This document shows positions 35,563 to 47,203 of a stretch of 64,000 nucleotides of DNA, piece by piece. The notes under the pieces were generated by a model, which saw only the letters and a program-made list of their open reading frames with translations, was not told the origin of the DNA and ran no database searches. How positions within the stretch are numbered: position 1 is the first letter of the stretch; every line of letters begins with the position of its first letter. The DNA comes from Branchinecta lynchi (lineage: Eukaryota; Arthropoda; Branchiopoda; Anostraca; Branchinectidae): the NCBI GenBank assembly GCA_023053575.1, contig JAKZAP010000014.1, positions 620,001-684,000 of the forward strand, read 5' to 3'. The position numbers and the translations under genes are program-made.

Positions 35563-37705
35563 ATGGCACTGGCAGCCTCTGGCTCAAGTGCCATATACCT
35601 ATCACAATCCCGTCTGTCGGTCTGTCGGTCGGTCCGAGTTTTTTGTCACACTTTTTCGAGTTAGGGTACTTCCAGATGAGCTAGGACAATGAAACTTGGC
35701 AGGCATATCAGGGACCCGACCAAACTAACCTGGAAATAATCAATTTCCCGATCCGACCATATGCGGGGGAGTGGGGGGCGCTGGAAACTTGGAAATTTAG
35801 GGCATTTTGTCACACTTTTTCGAGTTAGGGTACTTCCAGATGAGCTACGACAATGAAACTTGGCAGGCTATCAGAGACCCGACCAAACAAACTTAGAAAT
35901 AATCAGCTTTCCGATCCGACCATTTTGGGGGGGATTGGAGGGCAGGGGAATCCGGGAAATTGAGAAGTGATGTAAATTTCGAACGCGTAATCGGAATGTA
36001 ATGAAACTTAATAACTGAATAGATTATATATCTGTGATGTCCCGTCTAAAGTCTTGACCGGATTCGGTAGCCAGGGGGGAGTTGGGGGGGGGGGACCCGA
36101 AATTTCAAGAAACGGTTAGAATGGAGGGATTGGAGTGAAACTTGCTGGGAAGAACAAGCATCTGCTCTAGATAAATCCTTTAGACCATTGTACTGGTTTG
36201 AAACACTTATGGGGTGGGGGTACCGGAATTCCGGTGATGGCGGTTTTGGGGATTTTCTCGATGAAACTTGGCAGGCATATCAGGGACCCGATCAAACTGA
36301 CTTCAAAATAAAAATTTTGTCGATCTGATAATGGTGGGGGGAATGGAGGGAGGGAAATCCGAAATTTTCAGTCATGCGTAACTTTGGAATGAGTGATCGG
36401 ATTCGAGGGAAATTTAATAATTTAACAGACAACATTTCTCCGGTGATCTTTTTCGTATCCGGACCGAATCCGGCAACTATTGGGGGGGGGGGGGGGGATA
36501 CGTGACCCGCTTAGAATGGAGAGATCGGAATGGAACTTTGTGGGAAGAACAAAACGATGCTCTAGGTAAATCATTTACTGAATCGGATTGGCTACGGGCA
36601 CCATAGGGGAGATGCAGGGGCGGATCCAGAGGGGGGGGGGGCGAGGGGGGCGATCGCCCCCCCTAGACTGGCTGTAATTTTTTGTTTTGTTTTACTGCAC
36701 TTACGGAAGTCAGCAAACTACTGTAACTAGACTGTAAAATCTTTTTACAAGTGGAGCCAGGAGCTTGAATTTTTCTTGTAAACAGTTGTCAGTTGATCAA
36801 GTACAGTTTTTACCATTATTGTAATATATGAAAACCACATTTTCGTTAAAGAAGAGACCGACAGTGACACTTAAAGCGAAAAAAATCAGCCTTGTGGCCG
36901 ACAAAAAGGACACTATCCCCACTCTTTTCGGTAAGAATCGCCCGCCCTAGAACGGAAGGCTGGATCCGCCCCTGGGGAGATGGAGGGGGGGGGGACCGGA
37001 AATACCGAGAAACAGTTAGAATGATGGTATCGGAGTGAAATTTGCTCGGAAGAACAAACATCTGATCCATGTAAATCTTTTACACAATTTGACTGGATCC
37101 ATACACTTGAGGGGGGGGGGGAGGGGTTTCCCGGAATTCATTTTTTTTTATTTTCACGACGAAACTTGGCAGGCATATCAGGGACCCGGTGAAACTGACT
37201 TTGAATAAAAAAAAATCCTCGATATGATAATCTGGGGGGGGGTTGAGGGAGGGGAATCCGGAATATTGAGTCGTGCGTAACTTTGGAACGGCCGATCCGA
37301 TTCGAGTGAATTTTAATAATTGAACAGATGAAATTTTTCTCTGGTGATCTTTTTCATTTCCGGACCGAATCCGGCAGTTACCGGGGGGAGGGCGGAAAAT
37401 ACTTGACCCGCTTAGACTGGTGTGATCTGGATCGAACTTCGTGCGAATGACAAATAGATGCTCTGGATTAATCATTTCCAGAAACGGATTGGCTCCGGGT
37501 ATTGTGGGTGGAGTTGGAGGGGGGGGGGGGTCTTTGATTCCGGTGATCGAGAGTTCAGCTACTTCCAGGTGTGCTAGGACGATGAAACTTTGCTGGAATA
37601 TTGGATATTCAAAAACATTTGCTTAGAAATTGCTACTTCCCAAATCCGATTATTCTTTAAAGAACCAATCTTGACCGCAAAGTAAAAAAAATACTTTTAA
37701 AGCAT
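35563..37705 (+). mobile_element. Family A element, 3'-truncated copy A5
   Basis: It starts with the palindrome ATGGCACTGGCAG...GGCTCAAGTGCCAT (35563-35594), then CTGTCGGTCTGTCGGTCGG, then several core units with GATGAAACTTGGCAGGCATA. No 3' hairpin is found. A hAT-like MITE (36615-36974) is inserted in one unit. Confidence 0.8.
36615..36974. mobile_element. hAT-like MITE, 360 bp, 8-bp TSD
   Basis: Termini CAGGGGCGGATCCAG and CTGGATCCGCCCCTG, flanked by perfect 8-bp repeats GGGAGATG (36607-36614, 36975-36982). It lies inside family A copy A5, so it is younger than that copy. Non-coding interior. Confidence 0.9.
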
Positions 37706-38565
37706 CAGCGACCTTTTACGCTATTTCCACCCTCTGGCAGCCCCCCTAGAATACCCACTTCCACCCGAAATCTCTTTTCATTGAAATTCTTTTGAATTTG
37801 AGTTACAGCTCTTTGTCCAATTTTCACGCGTCTCGGAAACTGGGCACTGTTTCCACTGTTTCGCAAGACTTCGGCTGTGTTGCCACTTCGGAGTGATCCG
37901 TAGGAAAGTCCTAGAATTTCAAACTGCTGAAACGCCGGAAAAGTCAGTCACAAATCGGAGGAATTACTTGGTTAGGAGCAGGGTTTGCTCCCCCAGAGGA
38001 CAGAGCTGTCCTCTTACAGCATAATGACCACCACAGAAAGATACATTTACTTGGCATGTATTGGGATAGCAAAGATGGAATGTTTGTTTGGACACGTCTC
38101 TGAATTCTGGCAGTAATATGTCAATTCACTGTTAGTTTTGTCTACTTTGGTTTTAATTTCTGCCTTTAAAACTGTCAAATGAAAGTAGAGAGTGATAAGG
38201 CTATTTCAAGATACAAAGATGTGTAATACCTTCAGCGAGTCGAGTTTCCTTTGCCACCAAGAATGGACATAATCAGATATGTCCTGATTACTGGAGAATT
38301 GTAAACCACCAACCATATATCTTTGTAATGTTTCAGTTACTTCATGTTTTTTCAGACTCCGTTCGTCGGACAGGAGGAGTTGCCTATCTCAAGTACATAG
38401 GCTGAACATCAGAATGTTGAAAGGAAATTTCTAGGTCGTCAATCAGAGTATACTAGTTAACTTATTAGGTCATTAGCATAACAAGGCTAGGCAAAAGACA
38501 ATAGCCTGATTGTCCTTCTCTAAGCAGTTGTAAGAAGGTTGCCCACAGCCATTCCGGGGACCCCA

Positions 38566-38998
38566 AAATAATGATTTCTAGCTGTCATATTTCTAATAAA
38601 GTGGAAAGTGCCTATTGTTCTAAAACATTTTAGCCAGGCCATTCCCATGATTGAAAATTGTCTGTGAAATGAAACCGAAAACTGCCAAAATAAAATAAGA
38701 AAATTAACTACTTTCACTTTCCATAAAATTTTAAATTTTTACAGGTATAGCTGCTGGAAATGTGATAGTTGGCCAATCACAAAATAATGATTTCTAGCTG
38801 TTATATTTCTAATAAAGTGGAAAGTGCCTATTGTTCTAAAACATTTTAGCCAAGTCATTCCCATGATTGAAAATTGTCAGTGAACTGAAACCGAAAACTG
38901 CCAAAATAAAATAAGAAAATCAACTATTTTCACTTTCCATAAAATTTAAAATTTTTACAGGTACAGCTGCTGGAAATGTGATAGTTGGCCAATCAAAA
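38566..38998 (+). repeat. Tandem duplication, two units of 215 bp
   Basis: The block from AAAATAATGATTTCTAGCTG to GATAGTTGGCCAATCA occurs twice head to tail with few differences (38566 and 38781). This indicates a recent local duplication. A TTTTTACAG acceptor-like word sits in each unit, but no exon is supported. Confidence 0.9.
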
Positions 38999-39290
38999 CA
39001 CAAGATGCCTACTATAATTGGTCCAACACAAACGATCATTAACTGTTGTGCTCCACGACACTACTACATTGGATCCATGATTTAACAAGCTTTGTCTAGA
39101 GCTACCTAGTGCCAAACATTGCTGACTGGTCTATAACACGAATTCCGGTGAACAGGTGCGTGCTTATCGTCCAAATAAAACTGTTAATGAACAGTAGTCA
39201 AAGTAGGAAAAATTATCACTTGTGACATGAGAAAGTTTCTTCCTAAAGCGATCATTAATCGCTGGATTGATTACAGAGGTAATCCAGACA

Positions 39291-40822
39291 TTCAATTCAA
39301 TTCAATTCAATTCAATTCAATTCGTTTAATAATAAAAAAAAAAAAAAACATCATTATACTTCCAGCCTCACCATAAGGCTCCCGCCTGGCAGTGGGTGGG
39401 GCTCACTTTTAATTCATAGCTTATTCATAGAATCAAATCAGACAGAGCAGAAGGAAAGCAAAAAGGAAAAGAAGACAAACTAAAGGAGAAAAAGAAGAAG
39501 GAAAAACTAACAAGAAAAAATCCACAGGTGTGCGAATGATCTTCCATCGAAAAAGGGATCAGAAAAAAAAAAAAAAAATAAATAAATAAATTTTATGTCT
39601 TTGCCAAGAAAAAGGACTTCGCCCGTGACTTGAAAGCAGATAAGCTCGGCGCAACCCTTATCTCTTCAGGTAGTGAATTCCACACCCCCGGTGCAAAGTG
39701 TTTAATAATAAAAGAAGCTCTCGTTGTTTTTCGGTGGGCACTCACTAACTGTCGGGCATTTCGAGTAAGATACTCGTGGAACTCCTGATTCTGCGAAAAT
39801 AAATTCTGAAAAGATGAATTTAACTGATTATTAAAATACTTGTAAGTGAATACTGCAACTTGGTAGTCTCTTATTGTAGAGACATCCATTATTTTATTAG
39901 ATTTTAAAAGTTCAATATGGCTAAGATCCTTCGGGAGGTCATGCGACATGATTGTACGGATAGCACGGTTTTGCAGTTTTTGAACTTTCTTGTAGCAAGA
40001 AACAAAATTGCTGGCCCATACTGAGCAACCATAAATCAAATAAGAATGAAAAATAGCAAAATATATCATTCTTAGAATTTTAGATGATGCAGTGTTTTTG
40101 ACTCTCCTTATTACTCCAAGTGACCGGGAAAGTTTAGACGATAAGACATCAGCATGCCCTTTCCACGACAAATTCTCATCTATTAGAAATCCAAGGTATT
40201 TAGTCGATTGCACTCTCTTAATCGCTGAAATGCCCGTCGAGATCTGGCCGGGGCTTGGTTGGGAAGAAGTTCTTGAGAATATCATGTAGTTTGTTTTTAA
40301 AAAATTCAGGGTTAACAGATGACAATTAGTAAAATTAGTAAATTCGACTAGTGCTATTTTTAGTTTTTCGTATAGATCAGGTATAGAAGGAGCAGACAAA
40401 AAAAGAAGACTGTCATCAGCAAATAAAATAATCCCAGCTTCAGACAAGAAGTATTTAACCGCATCAATAAAAATAATAAAAAGTAGTGGCCCCAGAATCG
40501 ATCCCTGTGGCACTCCGCAATGAATTGCGCACAGCTCCGATGTGCTATTACCATTTACTACGACTTGTTTTCTACCGGATAGGTACGACCGAAACCACTC
40601 TAGTGTTTTGCCCCTTATTCCAATCGACTGGAGAGAATTTAAAAGTTCATTGTGGTCAACAGTATCGAATGCTTTTTTTAGGTCCAAAAATATAGCAGCT
40701 GGAATCAATCCATTTTCAAAAGCTTCGTTAATCCAGTCTATAAGTTTAATCATAGCTAGGTCCGTCGACAGACCCTTACGGAACCCAAATTGAGTGTCCA
40801 ACTTAATTGACTTATTTATTTA
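39291..40822 (-). mobile_element. 5'-truncated non-LTR retrotransposon (LINE) with microsatellite tail
   Basis: A LINE copy in minus orientation. Its 3' end at low coordinates carries A/T-rich 3' UTR, A-runs and a terminal (GAATT)n array (about 39295-39323), a tail type seen in CR1/L2/jockey-like LINEs. The 5' part (endonuclease and RT fingers) is missing: an in-frame stop lies near 40822 and family A sequence begins there. It is inserted in GPCR intron 2. Confidence 0.9.
39593..40801 (-). CDS. Reverse transcriptase C-terminal fragment of LINE
   Basis: An open frame of 402 codons without stops. It covers RT palm motifs and the thumb/C-terminal region of a jockey-superfamily type RT. Visible motifs are FGFRKGLSTD (about 5-14); LDLKKAFD with the first catalytic Asp at 40; GVPQG (96-100) in SILGPLLF context; FADD at 127-130 with the catalytic pair; and TKYLGFLIDENLSW of the thumb. 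The C-terminal VWNSLPEEIR region is typical of LINE ORF2 ends. There is no ATG at the 5' end; the frame simply opens after the truncation, so this is not an autonomous gene. The intact frame over 1.2 kb suggests fairly recent insertion. Endonuclease and N-terminal RT are absent, so it is inactive by itself. Confidence 0.93.
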   Translation of the reverse strand: MDTQFGFRKGLSTDLAMIKLIDWINEAFENGLIPAAIFLDLKKAFDTVDHNELLNSLQSIGIRGKTLEWFRSYLSGRKQVVVNGNSTSELCAIHCGVPQGSILGPLLFIIFIDAVKYFLSEAGIILFADDSLLFLSAPSIPDLYEKLKIALVEFTNFTNCHLLTLNFLKTNYMIFSRTSSQPSPGQISTGISAIKRVQSTKYLGFLIDENLSWKGHADVLSSKLSRSLGVIRRVKNTASSKILRMIYFAIFHSYLIYGCSVWASNFVSCYKKVQKLQNRAIRTIMSHDLPKDLSHIELLKSNKIMDVSTIRDYQVAVFTYKYFNNQLNSSFQNLFSQNQEFHEYLTRNARQLVSAHRKTTRASFIIKHFAPGVWNSLPEEIRVAPSLSAFKSRAKSFFLAKT

Positions 40823-40834
40823 AACTAGGATACG

Positions 40835-41710
40835 ACCAACTAGGGTCAAAGAAATGGGTGATAAGAATCGATGGCCTCGACATGTAAAAGATGCGTTTGA
40901 ACTATATGCGACCACGGTTGGGGGAATTGGGGGGGGGGGGGGGGGCGGGGACTTTTGACACGCACACAAACCAAAAGAATGGACCGAATGAGATGCAAGT
41001 TCGACAGTGCCGAGTTTATGCGGCCTAGATCGTTATTTGGCGTCCGGGCCGGATGCGGCCAAGGTAGGGCGGGGGGGGGGGGGGGGGTACTGGAAACTTT
41101 CAGATAGGCTATGCTCCAATTTCAGTAGAACTTGATGGACAGGAAGAGGGAATTAAGAGATATGACGTTTATGTTTCAAGTCCTGTTCGGCCACAGTAGG
41201 GGGAATTGGAGGTAGATTGCCGGAAACTTTGAGGCTCGCATAGGGGTCAAACGAGTGCATTAGTTTAAATGAACATAGAACGTAGAGAGAGCATATACTC
41301 TAGATGACATATTTTGGGCCAGGATCTGGATCCAACAACGTTGGTGGTGGTGGTGGTGGTGGGGGGGGGGGGGTACCAGAATTTCCAAAAATGCTCAGAT
41401 TCGACCGAAACTTGATAGGTGGTATAAAAGAAGATACTTCAGATGATCCATTTCTTTAGTCCGAACCAGATTCGGCCATGGTAGGGGGAGATGGAGGAAG
41501 TACCGAAAATATTGTAGCACGTCTAGGGATCAAACGAGTGGATTTATAAGATCGAGACGATGCCGGAAAGGCTCAGAAGTGAGTGAAACAAAATATCCTA
41601 CTTCTATTTCCGAACCGCATTTTTGGATGGCGGGTATATTTTGTCACGTTCTCATCTACTTTCTTGTACTGCCTACTCGTAACAAGTGCCATATGAGTTC
41701 GTAGCTCTTG
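40835..41710 (+). mobile_element. Family A element, 5'-truncated copy A6
   Basis: It begins at a block matching A1 near 1976 (ATGGGTGATAAGAA), followed by long G-runs, and ends AAGTGCCATATGAGTTCGTAGCTCTTG at 41710. It lies directly next to the 5' end of the LINE. Confidence 0.75.
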
Positions 41711-42230
41711 TTTAATTTATTTGTACTAAACAGTTGGAGCATTAGATGGAAATTATTATTTTGATCCTTGGCTCCCTACTTGCCATAAAGGCTGTCTCGG
41801 AAAATCGGCTGGGATTTAGTACAGACCAAATTAACTCAAACCCGGGAAATTTGGTTTATCTTTTGCTCACTGTTTTACGGTGTTTTTTGTGGTTTTGAAC
41901 ATTCATAGTGGCAGTAGGAATGGTTATCGTTGTGCGTGTGGTAGGAAGACCATTTTTTTTGGTCAGCTATAATGTGCGGATTGGTGCTTCCCCAAAACAT
42001 TGTCACTTCCTTCATTCATCTTGAGACCACACATGACCCTAGTCTCTAGTCCTGCTAGATTACTAGGTGCTTAGTTTGGCTGTAATTTTTCAGAAACACA
42101 CTACTACAGTGTCATTTGTTTATTTACAAATGGCGGGTTTGATAAATAGTAAAATATTTAAGAAAACTGAAGAAGACCAGATCACTAAAAGCCCCGATTG
42201 ACTGGATAAAATAGTTCAACAAGTATTAAA

Positions 42231-42263
42231 ATTTGTGGGATCCCATAGAAACTTTTGATCTTG
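42231..42263 (+). repeat. Solo 3' end of family B
   Basis: TGTGGGATCCCATAGAAACTT followed by TTGATCTTG matches the last 35 bp of B1. No core units are recognised upstream. Confidence 0.5.
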
Positions 42264-42269
42264 TTCTAT

Positions 42270-45200
42270 GCAAGCACGCTTCTGTCGCTCAAGGTTTATC
42301 AACCGCAATCAAGTTGACTGGATGCAACTATTGTGACACACTAGGCAGGCAAATATTGGTCATGGACAGGGGGGGGGGGGGACTATTACTAGTGAACATA
42401 ATACATGCCAAGTTCGTACTTGCTGTCTGGTACTGTTCTGGCGACATAACAAGAAACATTCTCACTTCAGCTTCCTGATGTGTAGAGCCTGCACATAGAT
42501 GCTTCATATATTCTTTCTTTCTAGGCAGAAGATGCATCGGGCCTCAAAAGTTTTTCAAACTGCTACACTACTCCCTGTGAAAAGGGGTCGGTTTGATCAG
42601 CTGATCCAAAACTCCGAACTTTCCAGATTATTTTGAAGACACCCTGAAGTTCGTACATTGTGAAACAATTTGTCTATGATTTTTGAAAGCTGCTTTGCAA
42701 ATATCGTTGTTTAAGTAAATTGAGCAAGTTTTGAGTAATTAAACTGAAAGAATAAAGGTTGGGATCGTAGAGTAGGATTATATCAACTCCAAAAGGCGAA
42801 AGGCTTTTAAACAGTGCCCTATCTGCATTGGTATCCTCCATGTCTGGTAGAAATTTTAGCTAAATCAGAGCCACTACTTTGGAGATAAGCTACAGATTTT
42901 TTAAACCTGAAGCTTTTAGGCCCTTTCTGGGAAAAGCATTTTGTTGTTCCGGAAAAACTTCACATGTGTGGCTTGTTGAACTTTAGAAAAACACAAGCGG
43001 TTATGTTCTTGGAGTCAGCGACTAAAAGAGTGGCAATAGCAGCTTCCTCATATTTACCACCTTTATGTACGTCCAATGGGTAAGTGTACAAGAATAGTCA
43101 GTGACAGCCACAATCTCTACCAGTTCAAAAGCACGAACATGGCTGTTCTTTATAAGAAGGAGAGTAGATTTACCCCTCTTCTTATTTCTGTGCGTCTGAA
43201 GGATATTCAAGTTCCTAGAGCCGGTGGTGAGAGACTATGCTATGATGAGATCTAGCTTGGTCTTTTCTTCTTCTTTTTTTTGTGACTGGTGCATCTTTAG
43301 TCAATTGCAATGATCTAGTAGACCAATTTTCTAAACGTTTCGTTCTTATACCGGTAATTCGGATTTCAGGCTTAAATGCTCTGCAAAAGGTTTAGGTAAC
43401 CTATTGCAAAGATTCAGAAAAGCTGAGCACCCTTCCAATAAGATGTCTACCCTGGATTAAACATCATAGTACACCTATTAAAATTTCCATTTGATTGGTC
43501 CTGGTCTCATTGTTTTATTTGAGTAAAGGAAATATCCTGTCTGTGATTCTTGAAATTTGCTTTGTAGATCTTATTTTCTTATTTGATTACATAGAAGGGA
43601 CGTACAATTCTGCAGATGCTCTAGGGTCAACAAAAAGGTTGTGACATCAAGATTAAAACTATTCAATAGGTTCACATAGCCTTGGTTTTTCGTTGATCAG
43701 CTGATATGTTGGGGATTGGCTGCATTTTTTTTTCAAGATGAGTTTGCTCTTTCTGCACTTCTATCCTGCATGTCTGGAGGAAATTTCAGCCAAATCAGAG
43801 CCACCAATTTGCAGATAAACTAAAGGATTTTTCTTTCTGGGCCTTTCCTGGCTGAAATCCTGGTTAAGAATTAAGAAGTATAGAATGTTGCTATATTTCT
43901 TGTTAAATGAGGTTATGTACCAATTTCTCAAGCAATAATGATTTGGGTAATTCGACGGTTCAATATAGGCTGGGCAGAAGAATTAAAACAAACAAGAGAG
44001 GTAAACACCTCTCTAAATATTCCGTACCCTGGCTTTGTTTCTTGCTTACAGGCAGTCAAACAGAGAGGGAAAAACAAACTTGGTATCAGTGAACAGCTAA
44101 CTATTTCAGCTATCTTCTGTCACAAAATGAAACTGAGAAAAGTTGTGTTACCATAAATTCTTCAAAGTTTTTTTAGATTCTCCTTCTTTAATTTCTTGTT
44201 TGAATCAAACTTCAGTGAGGCAAAGAAACCAAAATCAAAAGATTCACCTGTAGGCTTGAACAGGCAAACTGAACCCAAAAATGTTCAAACTTTTGAACCT
44301 GGGTATATTGGATATGAATTAAGCGCTTTGGCAAGTATTTTCCTGTAGAAATTGCCAGAAATGGTTGGCCTGCAGCCAAGAATGGGCTCACAAAGCCCAA
44401 AATGTTCAAACTTTTAAAATGATGCAAACTGATTGCTTTGACAAGTATTTTGCAGTAAAGTTGCCTGGGTTGGTTCCAGTGAGGGTTCGCTATTAGCAAA
44501 TATTCAAATAAGCATAGCTCTAGTTCTACTCCGCAACTGTCCAAACTTCTTTTTTAGTTGAAGGCACTCAGCAGCCTGCCAGCACTTACCACAGCGTAAC
44601 AGGCACTGGTTTAAAAGGCTATCCGAAACTGATAGCATACCCTATCAAAAATTGCGTTATATTGCATCTTTTCTTACTTAACTTTGCTGACCTGAATAGA
44701 AAAACTGTAGCTCAAAGTAACCAGTTTGCTGAGTGGAGATTTTTTTTTTTTTTTTTTTTGAACTAGGGTCAAACAAACACCAAAATAAACAATAAACCCT
44801 GGCATAAATATAAACTACAAATAAATAAAACAAAATTCAACACATCAACCTGGAGAGAACCCACGATAAAGTAGGATACCCCACGATAGCCAGATTGGCA
44901 AACTTAGCTGCATATAGTAACTCACCACCACAAGAAGGAGAGCATTCTCCACGTGACGAATTCATGTCTGAAGTGATAGGGCAGATGCCCACCTCACTTC
45001 ACCAAAAGATGGAAGACCTTCACTGACAAACATGCCTGAAGCACTACAATTCCAAGACAACCCATGCACCACCTTAGAGAATTGTTGTACAGGACACGGA
45101 AACCACTCTTACACTTCAGGATAAGCCTGTTCACGAGGGAAACTCTATGGAGTTGTGTACAGTAAGCTCCAAAGAAAAGATCTTACAGGAGCATCACACC

Positions 45201-46500
45201 TACCAAGTCTACAAATTAGAACATTGGCACAGGCACACAAAGACATGGACAGGGCTGCTACGTTCATTTCATCACTTAGTTTTGGAGTAAAAGTGAATCC
45301 GAGATACAGGATCACACTCTATTTGCAAAGGTTTTAATTCTGTACATGTGCCGTGTGTAACTGGTAAGCAAATGGTGCTGATGATGATGCTCGAAATGTT
45401 GCTGTTGAGGTATAATAAAAGATGAAAACCAGCTAATCAGGTTCAAGACCTTTAAGTAGCCAATGCGATGAGAGCAGTCAACCACAAACCCCTGAATTTT
45501 GGATACCCTATGCCCAACACTGGATACACTATGCCAGGTGCTGGATACTGTAACCCGATAAAATATTGATGATTTGAGTGAACCTAAAAAATTAACCAAT
45601 CAAAACTACTTTATATTGAGGTAGGTCAAGGTTAGGTTGCCAACACATATCCGACATTTGGCATAGGCTGTGCCAATTGCTATATTATTATATACCCAGC
45701 ATCTGGCATAGGGTCCAAAAATCAGGGATTTGTGGTAGACTGGATAATAGTATTCTAACAAGAAATCAAAATTCTCAGTAAGAAGATCTGCGATGATGGA
45801 AATATGTGTCAGCTCAAGTACTGGAGTTGTTATTGTATTTTTACTAATCTGGGAATACCCTCAAGATAGGTCAGAAGGAAAAATATTGGGAAAAAAAGAA
45901 GAAACAATCTTTCTTTCAAGGTATTCCTATCATTTTTGTACAACTGCGAAGTCTCACAGGGACATTGAAAGTTTGAGATTGTTATTACTAGATTGAAAGC
46001 ATGACGGAAATACCAAGTGATCCTGTACTTGAACGAATCAATAAACATCAGCAACTGTCCCGTCTGCAACACCCCATAGGGAAAGCGATCCCTTACCTAC
46101 TGAAAGTTGCTTCCTCAAATCTTAGAGACATTTCGTAGATCAGCATTCTCTTTGAGATGAAATTTAACCCATCACAACGCAGTTGAAAAATACCAGAGGA
46201 ACATAAAACTCTCTGACATCATGCAGCCACGTAATAAAGGGTGTAAAGTTGAAGAGAACAATCTGCATACTGCAATAACTGCCAAAAATGCACTTTCTTG
46301 AAAACTTGGAACTCTAGCCTGAAAACACATGCGCAGAACGAAGTTTGAATTCTTCTGCGCTGGGAAATCTACGATTTTCCGTCTAAGGTTGAGATACTTC
46401 GGGATTGCAAGAGTTAGAAAACGAGACCTTATGAAACGATAACGCGTACCATTCTAAATATCTTTATTCTTCGCCTATTTTATAAAAATTTATCGTATAT
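42270..46500. other. Unannotated intronic sequence with one diverged repeat pair
   Basis: No gene is seen. Segments at about 42830-42935 and 43765-43860 are similar (TGTCTGGTAGAAATTTTAGC against TGTCTGGAGGAAATTTCAGC, then AAATCAGAGCCACYA), showing an old duplication. A 20-nt T-run lies at about 44740. Confidence 0.5.
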
Positions 46501-46527
46501 ACTGTCCTTGCTGCTTTAAGCAATATA

Positions 46528-46686
46528 TTCATTTTCATGATGCCCATCAGCCCATTAGCATTTTTGCTTCAAGGGTATTGCTTACAAATAAAGAGAGTGC
46601 GCATCTCAACCGCAAACTCGAAACTTACTTTTCATCAATCAAAACATCTTAACCCATGCAAGTGCCATATGAGTGTACAGCTCTTG
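46528..46686 (+). repeat. Family A 3' end fragment
   Basis: Similar to the last 150 bp of A3 (a GCTTCAAGG...TTGCTTACAAAT block), ending CAAGTGCCATATGAGTGTAC then AGCTCTTG at 46686. Confidence 0.6.
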
Positions 46687-47060
46687 TTCTATTTTCCAGC
46701 AGAATATCATACCATATGGAGAGATAAACAGGGCCAGCCCAGGCGAAAGTTAAGGAAAATCGACAATTGGTTTGTTTCTAAGTTTCTGGACGGTCATTTG
46801 GCTAATGGAATAGTTCCATCTTTGCCCCCAACCCCCTCCTCGAGCAAGTATGGCATCACTAAGAGTTACAAAGTCGCCATCGACGTCGCCATATTAGCCT
46901 ACTACCTAAACATACAGACGGGCTCGCTTCGCCTCAACGGAACATTCGGCCTACGGTCCAGCTACGCATATAACAGAAGTCTAAAACACCTAAATGGAAA
47001 GTCAACTTTCGGACGAAAGTGCAAATGAAAACATTCCACTGTTAAGTTGTGTGAACTCAC

Positions 47061-47203
47061 CTTGCAAATATGCAGTGAACTTGCACATGAAACTTCCGTA
47101 TATCCAGGGGCGTATTATCGATGTTCCTATCGCCATCGGCATACAGATCAACGTCACAAAAAGGTCGGCGAACGACAAGTTGACGAGAAAGTAATTGGTG
47201 ACG
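47061..47203 (-). CDS. Class A peptide-type GPCR, exon 2 (TM2 and start of TM3)
   Basis: The 143-bp exon begins after a TGTTACAG acceptor with one base that completes Ser83, and ends CAAG|GTGAGT in phase 1. It encodes residues 84-130. The class A TM2 signature is the NLSFAD stretch with the sodium-site aspartate D96 (D2.50). The conserved Trp of extracellular loop 1 is W116, and C123 (C3.25) is the cysteine that normally bonds to loop 2. The run VTNYFLVNLSFADLFVT is characteristic of neuropeptide receptors of the orexin and allatotropin type. The intron before it (47204-51659) carries a family B repeat element and a Harbinger-like MITE. The opposite-strand open frame over this exon has no recognisable content. 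Confidence 0.92.

Noticed and set aside
35175..35684. 169-codon plus-strand open frame with a hydrophobic stretch
   Set aside because: Its last third is family A element sequence, composition is low-complexity, and no domain is recognisable.
46537..47028. 163-codon plus-strand open frame
   Set aside because: It begins in a family A 3' end fragment and has no recognisable protein content. The conserved GPCR exon lies next to it on the other strand.
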